From: Clusia tigrina
Taxonomy: Eukaryota; Arthropoda; Insecta; Diptera; Clusiidae
Assembly (NCBI GenBank): GCA_920105625.2
Contig: OV050032.1
Span: 93,604,542-93,668,541 of the forward strand
Direction: 5' to 3'
DNA length: 64,000 nt
The notes under the pieces are model-generated. The model ran no database searches and was not told the origin of the DNA. It was given only the letters and a program-made list of their open reading frames with translations. How positions within the stretch are numbered: position 1 is the stretch's first letter; each line of letters opens with the position of its first letter. Position numbers and translations under genes: made by a program. Shown one piece after another: positions 26,001 through 38,937 of this stretch.

Positions 26001-29000
26001 TTGCAACATGCAAATGCTTGTATCTTTTATTGGAGCGTCATAAAACCTTGAAGTTTTGTAACAATAAAGTACCCGAGCCTCTTGTCAATTTAAGCCATCG
26101 CTCAAAGCTATGCTACCCTAGAGTCCCAAATCAAACACTGATAACACTTCAAACGCCCCTAACTTATTTACGGTACGTCCTACACCTATCAAAGTTTGCA
26201 ACATACAAATGCTTGTATCTTTTTATTGGAGCGTCATAAAACCTTAAAGTTTTGTAACAATAAAGTACGCGAGCATCTTGTCAATTTAAGTTATCGCTCG
26301 GAACTATGCTACCCCAGAGTCCCAAATCAAACACTGATAAAACTTCAAATGGCCCTAACTTCTATACGGTACGTCCTACACCTATCAAAGTTTGCAACAT
26401 ACAAATGCTTGTATCTTTTTACTGGAGCGTCATAAAACCTTGAAATTTTGTATCAATAAAGTACTCGAGCCTCTTGTCAATTTAAGCTATTGCTCAAAAC
26501 TATGCTACCCTAGAGTCCCAAATCAAACACTGATAAAACTTCAAACGCCCCTAACTTCTATACGGTACGTCCTACACCTATCAAAGTTTGCAACATACAA
26601 ATGCTTGTAACTTTTTACTGGAGCGTCATAAAACCTTGAAATTTTGTAACAATAAAGTACTCGAGCCTCTTGTCAATTTAAGCCATCGCTCAAAGCTATG
26701 CTACCCTAGAGTCCCAAATCAAACACTGATAACACTTCAAACGCCCCTAACTTATTTACGGTACGTCCTACACCTATCAAAGTTTGCAACATACAAATGC
26801 TTGTATCTTTTTATTGGAGCGTCATAAAACCTTAAAGTTTTGTAACAATAAAGTACGCGAGCATCTTGTCAATTTAAGTTATCGCTCGGAACTATGCTAC
26901 CCCAGAGTCCCAAATCAAACACTGATAAAACTTCAAATGGCCCTAACTTCTATACGGTACGTCCTACACCTATCAAAGTTTGCAACATACAAATGCTTGT
27001 ATCTTTTTACTGGAGCGTCATAAAACCTTGAAATTTTGTATCAATAAAGTACTCGAGCCTCTTGTCAATTTAAGCTATTGCTCAAAACTATGCTACCCTA
27101 GAGTCCCAAATCAAACACTGATAAAACTTCAAATGGCCCTAACTTCTATACGGTACGTCCTACACCTATCAAAGTTTGCAACATACAAATGCTTGTAACT
27201 TTTTGCTGGAGCGTCATAAAACCTTGAAATTTTGTAACAATAAAGTACTCGAGCCTCTTGTCAATTTAAGCCATCGCTCAAAGCTATGCTACCCTAGAGT
27301 CCCAAATCAAACACTGATAAAACTTCAAACGCCCCTAACTTATTTACGGTACGTCCTACACCTATCAAAGTTTGCAACATACAAATGCTTGTATCTTTTT
27401 ATTGGAGCGTCATAAAACCTTGAAGTTTTGTAACAATAAAGTACTCGAGCATCTTATCAATTTAAGTTATCGCTCAGAACTATGCTACCCTTGAGACCCA
27501 AATCAAACACTGATAAAACTTCAAATGGCCCTAACTTCTATACGGTACGTCCTACACCTATCAAAGTTTGTAACATACAAATGCTTGTATCTTTTTACTG
27601 GAGCGTCATAAAACCTTAAAGTTTTGTAACAATAAAGTACGCGAGCATCTTGTCAATTTAAGTTATCGCTCAGAACTATGCTACCCCAGAATCCCAAATC
27701 AAACACTGATAAAACTTCAAATGGCCCTAACTTCTATACGGTACGTCCTACACCTATCAAAGTTTGCAACATACAAATGCTTGTAACTTTTTACTGGAGC
27801 GTCATAAAACCTTGAAATTTTGTATCAATAAAGTACTCGAGCCTCTTGTCAATTTAAGCTATTGCTCAAAACTATGCTACCCTAGAGTCCCAAATCAAAC
27901 ACTGATATAACTTCAAATGGCCCTATCTTATATACGGTACGGCCTACACCTATCAAAGTTTGCAACATTCAAATGCTTGTAACTTTTTACTGGAGCGTCA
28001 TAAAACCTTGAAATTTTCTAACAATGAAGTACTCGAGCCTCTTGTCAATTTAAGCTATCGCTCAAAACTATGCTACCATTGAGTCCCAAATCAAACACTG
28101 ATAAAACTTCAAATGGCCCTAACTTCTATACGGTACGTCCTACACCTATCAAAGTTTGCAACATACAAATGCTTGTAACTTTTTACTGGAGCGTCATAAC
28201 ACCTTGAAATTTTGTAACAATAAAGTACCCGAGCCTCTTGTCAATTTAAGCTATCGCTCAAAGCTATGCTACGCTTGAGTCCCAAAGCAAACACTGATAA
28301 AACTTCAAATGGCCCTAACTTCTATACGGTACGTCCTACACCTATCAAAGTTTGCAACATACAAATGCTTGTAACTTTTTACTGGAGCGTCATAAAACCT
28401 TGAAATTTTGTAACAATAAAGTACTCGAGTCTCTTGTCAATTTAAGCTATCGCTCAAAGCTATGCTACGCTTGAGTCCCAAATCCAACACTGATAAAACT
28501 TCAAATGGCCCTAACTTCTATACGGTACGTCCTACACCTATCAAAGTTTGCAACATACAAATGCTTGTATCTTTTTATTGGAGCGTCATAAAACCTTAAA
28601 GTTTTGTAACAATAAAGTACGCGAGCATCTTGTCAATTTAAGTTATCGCTCGGAACTATGCTACCCCAGAGTCCCAAATCAAACACTGATAAAACTTCAA
28701 ATGGCCCTAACTTCTATACGGTACGTCCTACACCTATCAAAGTTTGCAACATACAAATGCTTGTATCTTTTTACTGGAGCGTCATAAAACCTTGAAATTT
28801 TGTGTCAATAAAAGACTCGAGCCTCTTGTCAATTTAAGCTATTGCTCAAAACTATGCTACCCTAGAGTCCCAAATCAAACACTGATAAAACTTCAAATGG
28901 CCCTAACTTCTATACGGTACGTCCTACACCTATCAAAGTTTGCAACATACAAATGCTTGTAAATTTTTACTGGAGCGTCATAAAACCTTGAAATTTTGTA

Positions 29001-31684
29001 ACAATAAAGTACTCGAGCCTCTTGTCAATTTAAGCCATCGCTCAAAGCTATGCTACCCTAGAGTCCCAAATCAAACACTGATAAAACTTCAAACGCCCCT
29101 AACTAATTTACGGTACGTCCTACACCTATCAAAGTTTGCAACATACAAATGCTTGTATCTTTTTATTGGAGAGTCATAAAACCTTTAAGTTTTGTAACAA
29201 TAAAGTACTCGAGCATCTTATCAATTTAAGTTATCGCTCAGAACTATGCTACCCTTGAGACCCAAATCAAACACTGATAAAACTTCAAATGGCCCTAACT
29301 TCTATACGGTACGTCCTACACCTATCAAAGTTTGTAACATACAAATGCTTGTATCTTTTTACTGGAGCGTCATAAAACCTTAAAGTTTTGTAACAATAAA
29401 GTACGCGAGCATCTTGTCAATTTAAGTTATCGCTCAGAACTATGCTACCCCAGAATCCCAAATCAAACACTGATAAAACTTCAAATGGCCCTAACTTCTA
29501 TACGGTACGTCCTACACCTATCAAAGTTTGCAACATACAAATGCTTGTATCTTTTTACTGGAGCGTCATAAAACCTTGAAATTTTGTATCAATAAAGTAC
29601 TCGAGCCTCTTGTCAATTTAAGCTATTGCTCAAAACTATGCTACCCTAGAGTCCCAAATCAAAGACTGATAAAACTTCAAATGGCCCTAACTTCTATACG
29701 GTACGTCCTACACCTATCAAAGTTTGCAACATACAAATGCTTGTAACTTTTTACTGGAGCGTCATAAAACCTTGAAATTTTGTATCAATAAAGTACTCGA
29801 GCCTCTTGTCAATTTAAGCTATTGCTCAAAACTATGCTACCCTAGAGTCCCAAATCAAACACTGATAAAACTTCAAATGGCCCTATCTTATATACGGTAC
29901 GTCCTACACCTATCAAAGTTTGCAACATTCAAATGCTTGTAACTTTTTACTGGAGCGTCATAAAAACTTGAAATTTTCTAACAATAAAGTACTCGAGCCT
30001 CTTGTCAATTTAAGCTATCGCTCAAAACTATGCTACCATTGAGTCCCAAATCAAACACTGATAAAACTTCAAATGGCCCTAATTTCTATACGGTACGTCC
30101 TACACCTATCAAAGTTTGCAACATACAAATGCTTGTAACTTTTTACTGGAGCGTCATAAAACCTTGAAATTTTGTAACAATAAAGTACACGAGCCTCTTG
30201 TCAATTTAAGCTATCGCTCAAAGCTATGCTACGCTTGAGTCCCAAAGCAAACACTGATAAAATTTCAAATGGCCCTAACTTCTATACGGTACGTCCTACA
30301 CCTATCAAAGTTTGCAACATACAAATGCTTGTAACTTTTTACTGGAGCGTCATAAAACCTTGAAATTTTGTAACAATAAAGTACCCGAGCCTCTTGTCAA
30401 TTTAAGCTATCGCTCAAAGCTATGCTACGCTTGAGTCCCAAAGCAAACACTGATAAAACTTCAAATGGCCCTAACTTCTATACGGTACGTCCTACACCTA
30501 TCAAAGTTTGCAACATACAAATGCTTGTATCTTTTTACTGGAGCGTCATAAAACCTTGAAATTTTGTATCAATAAAGTACTCGAGCCTCTTGTCAATTTA
30601 AGCTATTGCTCAAAACTATGCTACCCTAGAGTCCCAAATCAAACACTGATAAAACTTCAAATGGCCCTAACTTCTATGCGGTACGTCCTACACCTATCAA
30701 AGTTGCCAAACATACAAATGCTTGTATCTTTTTACTGGAGCGTCATAAAACCTTGAAATTTTGTAACAATAAAGTACTCGAGCATCTTGTCAATTTAAGT
30801 TATCGCTCAAAACTATGCAACCCTAGAGTCCCAAATCAAACACTGATAAAACTTCAAATGCCCCTAACTTCTATACGGTACGTCCTACACCTATCAAAGT
30901 TTGCAACATACAAATGCTTGTATTTTTTTACTGGAGCGTCATAAAACCTTGAAATTTTGTAACAATGAAGTACTCGAGCCTCTTGTCAATTTTAGCTATT
31001 GCTCAAAACTATGCTACCCCAGAGTCCCAAATCAAACACTGATAAAACTTCAAAAGGCCCTAACTTCTATAAGGTACGTCCTACACCTATCAAAGTTTGC
31101 AACATACAAATGCTTGTAACTTTTTACTGGAGCGTCATAAAACCTTGAAATTTTGTAACAATAAAGTACCCGAGCCTCTTGTCAATTTAAGCTATCGCTC
31201 AAAGCTATGCTACGCTTGAGTCCCAAATCAAACACTGATAAAACTTCAAATGGCCCTAACTTCTATACGGTATGTCCTACACCTATCAAAGTTTGCAACA
31301 TACAAATGCTTGTAACTTTTTACTGGAGCGTCATAAAACCTTGAAATTTTGTAACAATAAAGTACTCGAGCATCTTGTCAATTTAAGTTATCGCTCAAAA
31401 CTATGCACATCTAGAGTCCCAAATCAACCACTGATTAAACTTCAAACGCCCCTAACTTCTATACGGTACGTCCTACACCTATCAAAGTTTGCAACATACA
31501 AATGCTTGTAACTTTTTACTGGAGCGTCATAAAACCTTGAAATTTTGTAACAATAAAGTACTCGAGCCTCTTGTCAATTTAAGCCATCGCTCAAAGCTAT
31601 GCTACCCTAGAGTCCCAAATCAAACACTGATAAAACTTCAAACGCCCCTAACTTATTTACGGTACGTCCTACACCTATCAAAGT
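26001..31684 (+). repeat. 29-monomer segment, downstream copy of the 12.5-kb-spaced duplication
   Basis: Downstream partner of 13456-19140. It differs by scattered substitutions such as TTGTGTCAATAAAAGACTCG (about 28801), AGTCTCTTG (28430), ACAATGAAG (28021), TACACGAG (30186) and CAACCACTGATTAAAC (31426). The number of private changes suggests this copy pair is older than the tandem pairs inside each segment. Confidence 0.8.
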
Positions 31685-33447
31685 TTGCAACATGCAAATG
31701 CTTGTATCTTTTATTGGAGCGTCATAAAACCTTGAAGTTTTGTAACAATAAAGTACCCGAGCCTCTTGTCAATTTAAGCCATCGCTCAAAGCTATGCTAC
31801 CCTAGAGTCCCAAATCAAACACAGATAACACTTCAAACGCCCCTAACTTATTTACGGTACGTCCTACACCTATCAAAGTTTGCAACATACAAATGCTTGT
31901 ATCTTTTTATTGGAGCGTCATAAAACCTTAAAGTTTTGTAACAATAAAGTACGCGAGCATCTTGTCAATTTAAGTTATCGCTCGGAACTATGCTACCCCA
32001 GAGTCCCAAATCAAACACTGATAAAACTTCAAATGGCCCTAACTTCTATTCGGTACGTCCTACACCTATCAAAGTTTGCAACATACAAATGCTTGTATCT
32101 TTTTACTGGAGCGTCATAAAACCTTGAAATTTTGTATCAATAAAGTACTCGAGCCTCTTGTCAATTTAAGCTATTGCTCAAAACTATGCTACCCTAGAGT
32201 CCCAAATCAAACACTGATAAAACTTCAAATGGCCCTAACTTCTATACGGTACGTCCTACACCTATCAAAGTTTGCAACATACAAATGCTTGTAACTTTTT
32301 ACTGGAGCGTCATAAAACCTTGAAATTTTGTAACAATAAAGTACTCGAGCCTCTTGTCAATTTAAGCCATCGCTCAAAGCTATGCTACCCTAGAGTCCCA
32401 AATCAAACACTGATAAAACTTCAAACGCCCCTAACTTATTTACGGTACGTTCTACACCTATCAAAGTTTGCAACATACAAATGCTTGTATCTTTTTATTG
32501 GAGCATCATAAAACCTTGAAGTTTTGTAACAATAAAGTACTCGAGCATCTTATCAATTTAAGTTATCGCTCAGAACTATGCTACCCTTGAGACCCAAATC
32601 AAACACTGATAAAACTTCAAATGGCCCTAACTTCTATACGGTACGTCCTACACCTATCAAAGTTTGTAACATACAAATGCTTGTATCTTTTTACTGGAGC
32701 GTCATAAAACCTTAAAGTTTTGTAACAATAAAGTACGCGAGCATCTTGTCAATTTAAGTTATCGCTCAGAACTATGCTACCCCAGAATCCCAAATCAAAC
32801 ACTGATAAAACTTCAAATGGCCCTAACTTCTATACGGTACGTCCTACACCTATCAAAGTTTGCAACATACAAATGCTTGTAACTTTTTACTGGAGCGTCA
32901 TAAAACCTTGAAATTTTGTATCAATAAAGTACTCGAGCCTCTTGTCAATTTAAGCAATTGCTCAAAACTATGCTACCCTAGAGTCCCAAATCAAACACTG
33001 ATATAACTTCAAATGGCCCTATCTTATATACGGTACGTCCTACACCTATCAAAGTTTGCAACATTCAAATGCTTGTAACTTTTTACTGGAGCGTCATAAA
33101 ACCTTGAAATTTTGTAACAATAAAGTACTCGAGCCTCTTGTCAATTTAAGCTATCGCTCAAAACTATGCTACCATTGAGTCCCAAATCAAACACTGATAA
33201 AACTTCAAATGGCCCTAACTTCTATACGGTACGTCCTACACCTATCAAAGTTTGCAACATACAAATGCTTGTAACTTTTTACTGGAGCGTCATAAAACCT
33301 TGAAATTTTGTAACAATAAAGTACCCGAGCCTCTTGTCAATTTAAGCTATCGCTCAAAGCTATGCTACGCTTGAGTCCCAAAGCAAACACTGATAAAACT
33401 TCAAATGGCCCTAACTTCTATACGGTACGTCCTACACCTATCAAAGT
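31685..33447 (+). repeat. Block A-like monomers downstream of the long-range duplication
   Basis: Nine monomers. They open with a 195-bp CAACATGCAAATG monomer at 31685 and continue in the order seen from 13456 on (31880 and 32076 like 14240 and 14436; 32272 like 14632), so two monomers of that series are missing. The CCCTTGAGACCC, CCAGAATCCC, GATATAAC and ACCATTGAG monomers follow. Private changes include CACAGATAACAC (31821), CTATTCGG (32046) and AAGCAATTGC (32954). Confidence 0.7.
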
Positions 33448-35408
33448 TTGCAACATACAAATGCTTGTAACTTTTTACTGGAGCGTCATAAAACCTTGAA
33501 ATTTTGTAACAATAAAGTACCCGAGCCTCTTGTCAATTTAAGCTATCGCTCAAAGCTATGCTACGCTTGAGTCCCAAAGCAAACACTGATAAAACTTCAA
33601 ATGGCCCTAACTTCTATACGGTACGTCCTACACCTATCAAAGTTTGCAACATACAAATGCTTGTATCTTTTTATTGGAGCGTCATAAAACCTTATAGTTT
33701 TGTAACAATAAAGTACGCGAGCATCTTGTCAATTTAAGTTATCGCTCGGAACTATGCTACCCCAGAGTCCCAAATCAAACACTGATAAAACTTCAAATGG
33801 CCCTAACTTCTATACGGTACGTCCTACACCTATCAAAGTTTGCAACATACAAATGCTTGTATCTTTTTACTGGAGCGTCATAAAACCTTGAAATTTTGTA
33901 TCAATAAAGTACTCGAGCCTCTTGTCAATTTAAGCTATTGCTCAAAACTATGCTACCCTAGAGTCCCAAATCAAACACTGATAAAACTTCAAATGGCCCT
34001 AACTTCTATACGGTACGTCCTACACCTATCAAAGTTTGCAACATACAAATGCTTGTAACTTTTTACTGGAGCGTCATAAAACCTTGAAATTTTGTAACAA
34101 TAAAGTACTCGAGCCTCTTGTCAATTTAAGCCATCGCTCAAAGCTATGCTACCCTAGAGTCCCAAATCAAACACTGATAAAACTTCAAACGCCCCTAACT
34201 AATTTACGGTACGTCCTACACCTATCAAAGTTTGCAACATACAAATGCTTGTATCTTTTTATTGGAGCGTCATAAAACCTTGAAGTTTTGTAACAATAAA
34301 GTACTCGAGCATCTTATCAATTTAAGTTATCGCTCAGAACTATGCTACCCTTGAGACCCAAATCAAAACACTGATAAAACTTCAAATGGCCCTAACTTCT
34401 ATACGGTACGTCCTACACCTATCAAAGTTTGTAACATACAAATGCTTGTATCTTTTTACTGGAGCGTCATAAAACCTTAAAGTTTTGTAACAATAAAGTA
34501 CGCGAGCATCTTGTCAATTTAAGTTATCGCTCAGAACTATTCTACCCCAGAATCCCAAATCAAACACTGATAAAACTTCAAATGGGCCTAACTTCTATAC
34601 GGTACGTCCTACACCTATCAAAGTTTGCAACATACAAATGCTTGTATCTTTTTACTGGAGCGTCATAAAACATTGAAATTTTGTATCAATAAAGTACTCG
34701 AGCCTCTTGTCAATTTAAGCTATTGCTCAAAACTATGCTACCCTAGAGTCCCAAATCAAAGACTGATAAAACTTCAAATGGCCCTAACTTCTATACGGTA
34801 CGTCCTACACCTATCAAAGTTTGCAACATACAAATGCTTGTAACTTTTTACTGGAGCGTCATAAAACCTTGAAATTTTGTATCAATAAAGTACTCGAGCC
34901 TCTTGTCAATTTAAGCTATTGCTCAAAACTATGCTACCCTAGAGTCCCAAATCAAACACTGATATAACTTCAAATGGCCCTATCTTATATACGGTACGTC
35001 CTACACCTATCAAAGTTTGCAACATTCAAATGCTTGTAACTTTTTACTGGAGCGTCATAAAAACTTGAAATTTTCTAACAATAAAGTACTCGAGCCTCTT
35101 GTCAATTTAAGCTATCGCTCAAAACTATGCTACCCTTGAGACCCAAATCAAACACTGATAAAACTTCAAATGGCCCTAACTTCTATACGGTACGTCCTAC
35201 ACCTATCAAAGTTTGCAACATACAAATGCTTGTAACTTTTTACTGGAGCGTCATAAAACCTTGAAATTTTGTAACAATAAAGTACCCGAGCCTCTTGTCA
35301 ATTTAAGCGATCGCTCAAAGCTATGCTACGCTTGAGTCCCAAAGCAAACACTGATAAAACTTCAAATGGCCCTAACTTCTATACGGTACGTCCTACACCT
35401 ATCAAAGT
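33448..35408 (+). repeat. 10-monomer unit, copy 1 (1961 bp)
   Basis: Matches 35409-37369 at offset 1961 (10 x 196 + 1). Shared private markers are the added A in AATCAAAACACTG (34362 and 36324), AAATGGGCCTAAC (34580 and 36541) and AAAACATTGAAATT (34666 and 36627). Breakpoints are uncertain by about one monomer. Near the end a monomer at about 35017 carries CCCTTGAGACCC where its partner at about 36978 has CCATTGAGTCCC, a likely conversion patch. Confidence 0.8.
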
Positions 35409-37369
35409 TTGCAACATACAAATGCTTGTAACTTTTTACTGGAGCGTCATAAAACCTTGAAATTTTGTAACAATAAAGTACCCGAGCCTCTTGTCAATTT
35501 AAGCTATCGCTCAAAGCTATGCTACGCTTGAGTCCCAAAGCAAACACTGATAAAACTTCAAATGGCCCTAACTTCTATACGGTACGTCCTACACCTATCA
35601 AAGTTTGCAACATACAAATGCTTGTATCTTTTTATTGGAGCGTCATAAAACCTTAAAGTTTTGTAACAATAAAGTACGCGAGCATCTTGTCAATTTAAGT
35701 TATCGCTCGGAACTATGCTACCCCAGAGTCCCAAATCAAACACTGATAAAACTTCAAATGGCCCTAACTTCTATACGGTACGTCCTACACCTATCAAAGT
35801 TTGCAACATACAAATGCTTGTATCTTTTTACTGGAGCGTCATAAAACCTTGAAATTTTGTATCAATAAAGTACTCGAGCCTCTTGTCAATTTAAGCTATT
35901 GCTCAAAACTATGCTACCCTAGAGTCCCAAATCAAACACTGATAAAACTTCAAATGGCCCTAACTTCTATACGGTACGTCCTACACCTATCAAAGTTTGC
36001 AACATACAAATGCTTGTAACTTTTTACTGGAGCGTCATAAAACCTTGAAATTTTGTAACAATAAAGTACTCGAGCCTCTTGTCAATTTAAGCCATCGCTC
36101 AAAGCTATGCTACCCTAGAGTCCCAAATCAAACACTGATAAAACTTCAAACGCCCCTAACTAATTTACGGTACGTCCTACACCTATCAAAGTTTGCAACA
36201 TACAAATGCTTGTATCTTTTTATTGGAGCGTCATAAAACCTTGAAGTTTTGTAACAATAAAGTACTCGAGCATCTTATCAATTTAAGTTATCGCTCAGAA
36301 CTATGCTACCCTTGAGACCCAAATCAAAACACTGATAAAACTTCAAATGGCCCTAACTTCTATACGGTACGTCCTACACCTATCAAAGTTTGTAACATAC
36401 AAATGCTTGTATCTTTTTACTGGAGCGTCATAAAACCTTAAAGTTTTGTAACAATAAAGTACGCGAGCATCTTGTCAATTTAAGTTATCGCTCAGAACTA
36501 TGCTACCCCAGAATCCCAAATCAAACACTGATAAAACTTCAAATGGGCCTAACTTCTATACGGTACGTCCTACACCTATCAAAGTTTGCAACATACAAAT
36601 GCTTGTATCTTTTTACTGGAGCGTCATAAAACATTGAAATTTTGTATCAATAAAGTACTCGAGCCTCTTGTCAATTTAATCTATTGCTCAAAACTATGCT
36701 ACCCTAGAGTCCCAAATCAAAGACTGATAAAACTTCAAATGGCCCTAACTTCTATACGGTACGTCCTACACCTATCAAAGTTTGCAACATACAAATGCTT
36801 GTAACTTTTTACTGGAGCGTCATAAAACCTTGAAATTTTGTATCAATAAAGTACTCGAGCCTCTTGTCAATTTAAGCTATTGCTCAAAACTATGCTACCC
36901 TAGAGTCCCAAATCAAACACTGATATAACTTCAAATGGCCCTATCTTATATACGGTACGTCCTACACCTATCAAAGTTTGCAACATTCAAATGCTTGTAA
37001 CTTTTTACTGGAGCGTCATAAAACCTTGAAATTTTCTAACAATAAAGTACTCGAGCCTCTTGTCAATTTAAGCTATCGCTCAAAACTATGCTACCATTGA
37101 GTCCCAAATCAAACACTGATAAAACTTCAAATGGCCCTAACTTCTATACGGTACGTCCTACACCTATCAAAGTTTGCAACATACAAATGCTTGTAACTTT
37201 TTACTGGAGCGTCATAAAACCTTGAAATTTTGTAACAATAAAGTACCCGAGCCTCTTGTCAATTTAAGCTATCGCTCAAAGCTATGCTACGCTTGAGTCC
37301 CAAAGCAAACACTGATAAAACTTCAAATGGCCCTAACTTCTATACGGTACGTCCTACACCTATCAAAGT
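35409..37369 (+). repeat. 10-monomer unit, copy 2 (1961 bp)
   Basis: Tandem copy of 33448-35408. Private differences include TTTAATCTATTGC at about 36676 and loss of the TATAG variant found at about 33695 in copy 1. Similarity to copy 1 ends inside the monomer at 37370, which changes from GTACCCGAG to CTATTGCTC within a few tens of bases. Confidence 0.8.
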
Positions 37370-38937
37370 TTGCAACATACAAATGCTTGTAACTTTTTAC
37401 TGGAGCGTCATAAAACCTTGAAATTTTGTAACAATAAAGTACCCGAGCCTCTTGTCAATTTAAGCTATTGCTCAAAACTATGCTACCCTAGAGTCCCAAA
37501 TCAAACACTGATAAAACTTCAAATGGCCCTAACTTCTATGCGGTACGTCCTACACCTATCAAAGTTTGCAACATACAAATGCTTGTAACTTTTTACTGGA
37601 GCGTGATAAAAACTTGAAATTTTCTAACAATAAAGTACTCGAGCCTCTTGTCAATTTAAGCTATCGCTCAAAACTATGCTACCATTGAGTCCCAAATCAA
37701 ACACTGATAAAACTTCAAATGGCCCTAACTTCTATACGGTACGGCCTACACCTATCAAAGTTTGCAACATACAAATGCTTGTAACTTTTTACTGGAGCGT
37801 CATAAAACCTTGAAATTTTGTAACAATAAAGTACCCGAGCCTCTTGTCAATTTAAGCTATCGCTCAAAGCTATGCTACGCTTGAGTCCCAAAGCAAACAC
37901 TGATAAAACTTCAAATGGCCCTAACTTCTATACGGTACGTCCTACACCTATCAAAGTTTGCAACATACAAATGCTTGTATCTTTTTACTGGAGCGTCATA
38001 AAACCTTGAAATTTTGTATCAATAAAGTACTCGAGCCTCTTGTCAATTTAAGCTATTGCTCAAAACTATGCTACCCTAGAGTCCCAAATCAAACACTGAT
38101 AAAACTTCAAATGGCCCTAACTTCTATGCGGTACGTCCTACACCTATCAAAGTTTGCAACATACAAATGCTTGTATCTTTTTACTGGAGCGTCATAAAAC
38201 CTTGAAATTTTGTAACAATAAAGTACTCGAGCATCTTGTCAATTTAAGTTATCGCTCAAAACTATGCAACCCTAGAGTCCCAAATCAAACACTGATAAAA
38301 CTTCAAATGCCCCTAACTTCTATACGGTACGTCCTACACCTATCAAAGTTTGCAACATACAAATGCTTGTATTTTTTTACTGGAGCGTCATAAAACCTTG
38401 AAAATTTGTAACAATGAAGTACGCGAGCCTCTTGTCAATTTTAGCTATTGCTCAAAACTATGCTACCCCAGAGTCCCAAATCAAACACTGATAAAACTTC
38501 AAAAGGCCCTAACTTCTATAAGGTACGTCCTACACCTATCAAAGTTTGCAACAAACAAATGCTTGTAACTTTTTACTGGAGCGTCATAAAACCTGGAAAT
38601 TTTGTAACAATAAAGTACCCGAGCCTCTTGTCAATTTAAGCTATCGCTCAAAGCTATGCTACGCTTGAGTCCCAAATCAAACACTAATAAAACTTCAAAT
38701 GGCCCTAACTTCTATACGGTATGTCCTACACCTATCAAAGTTTGCAACATACAAATGCTTGTAACTTTTTACTGGAGCGTCATAAAACCTTGAAATTTTG
38801 TAACAATAAAGTACTCGAGCATCTTGTCAATTTAAGTTATCGCTCAAAACTATGCTACCCTAGAGTCCCAAATCAAACACTGATAAAACTTCAAAGGGCC
38901 CTAACTTCTATACGGTACGACCTACACCTATCAAAGT
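37370..38937 (+). repeat. Last left-type monomers before the domain change
   Basis: Eight monomers. The first is a chimera (GTACCCGAG with CTATTGCTC and CTATGCGG). Monomers at 37958, 38154, 38350 and 38721 repeat the 19337-19729 and 3067-3830 series, including TTGTATTTTTTTACTGG and GGTATGTCC. The GCACATCTAGAG variant expected next is replaced by GCTACCCTAGAG with AAAGGGCCC at about 38858-38902. Confidence 0.7.

Larger units (their letters stand above)
1..38937 (+). repeat. Left higher-order domain of the satellite
   Basis: Monomers here belong to a set of recurring subtypes. One has TTGTATCAATAAAG with CTATTGCTCAAAACT. One has GTACGCGAGCATC with CTCGGAACT. One has GTACCCGAG with ACGCTTGAGTCCCAAAGC. 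One has GATATAAC with CCCTATCTTATATACGG and CAACATTCAAATG. One has TTTTCTAAC with ACCATTGAG. One has CCCTTGAGACCC after GCATCTTATC. They recur in fixed order as long blocks. The variants typical of the right half (CTTCTTTACGG, GTTGGCAAC, TGAAAAAAATC, the 10-bp deletion) were not seen here. The right boundary is approximate because subtypes grade into each other between about 38.7 and 42 kb. Confidence 0.8.
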
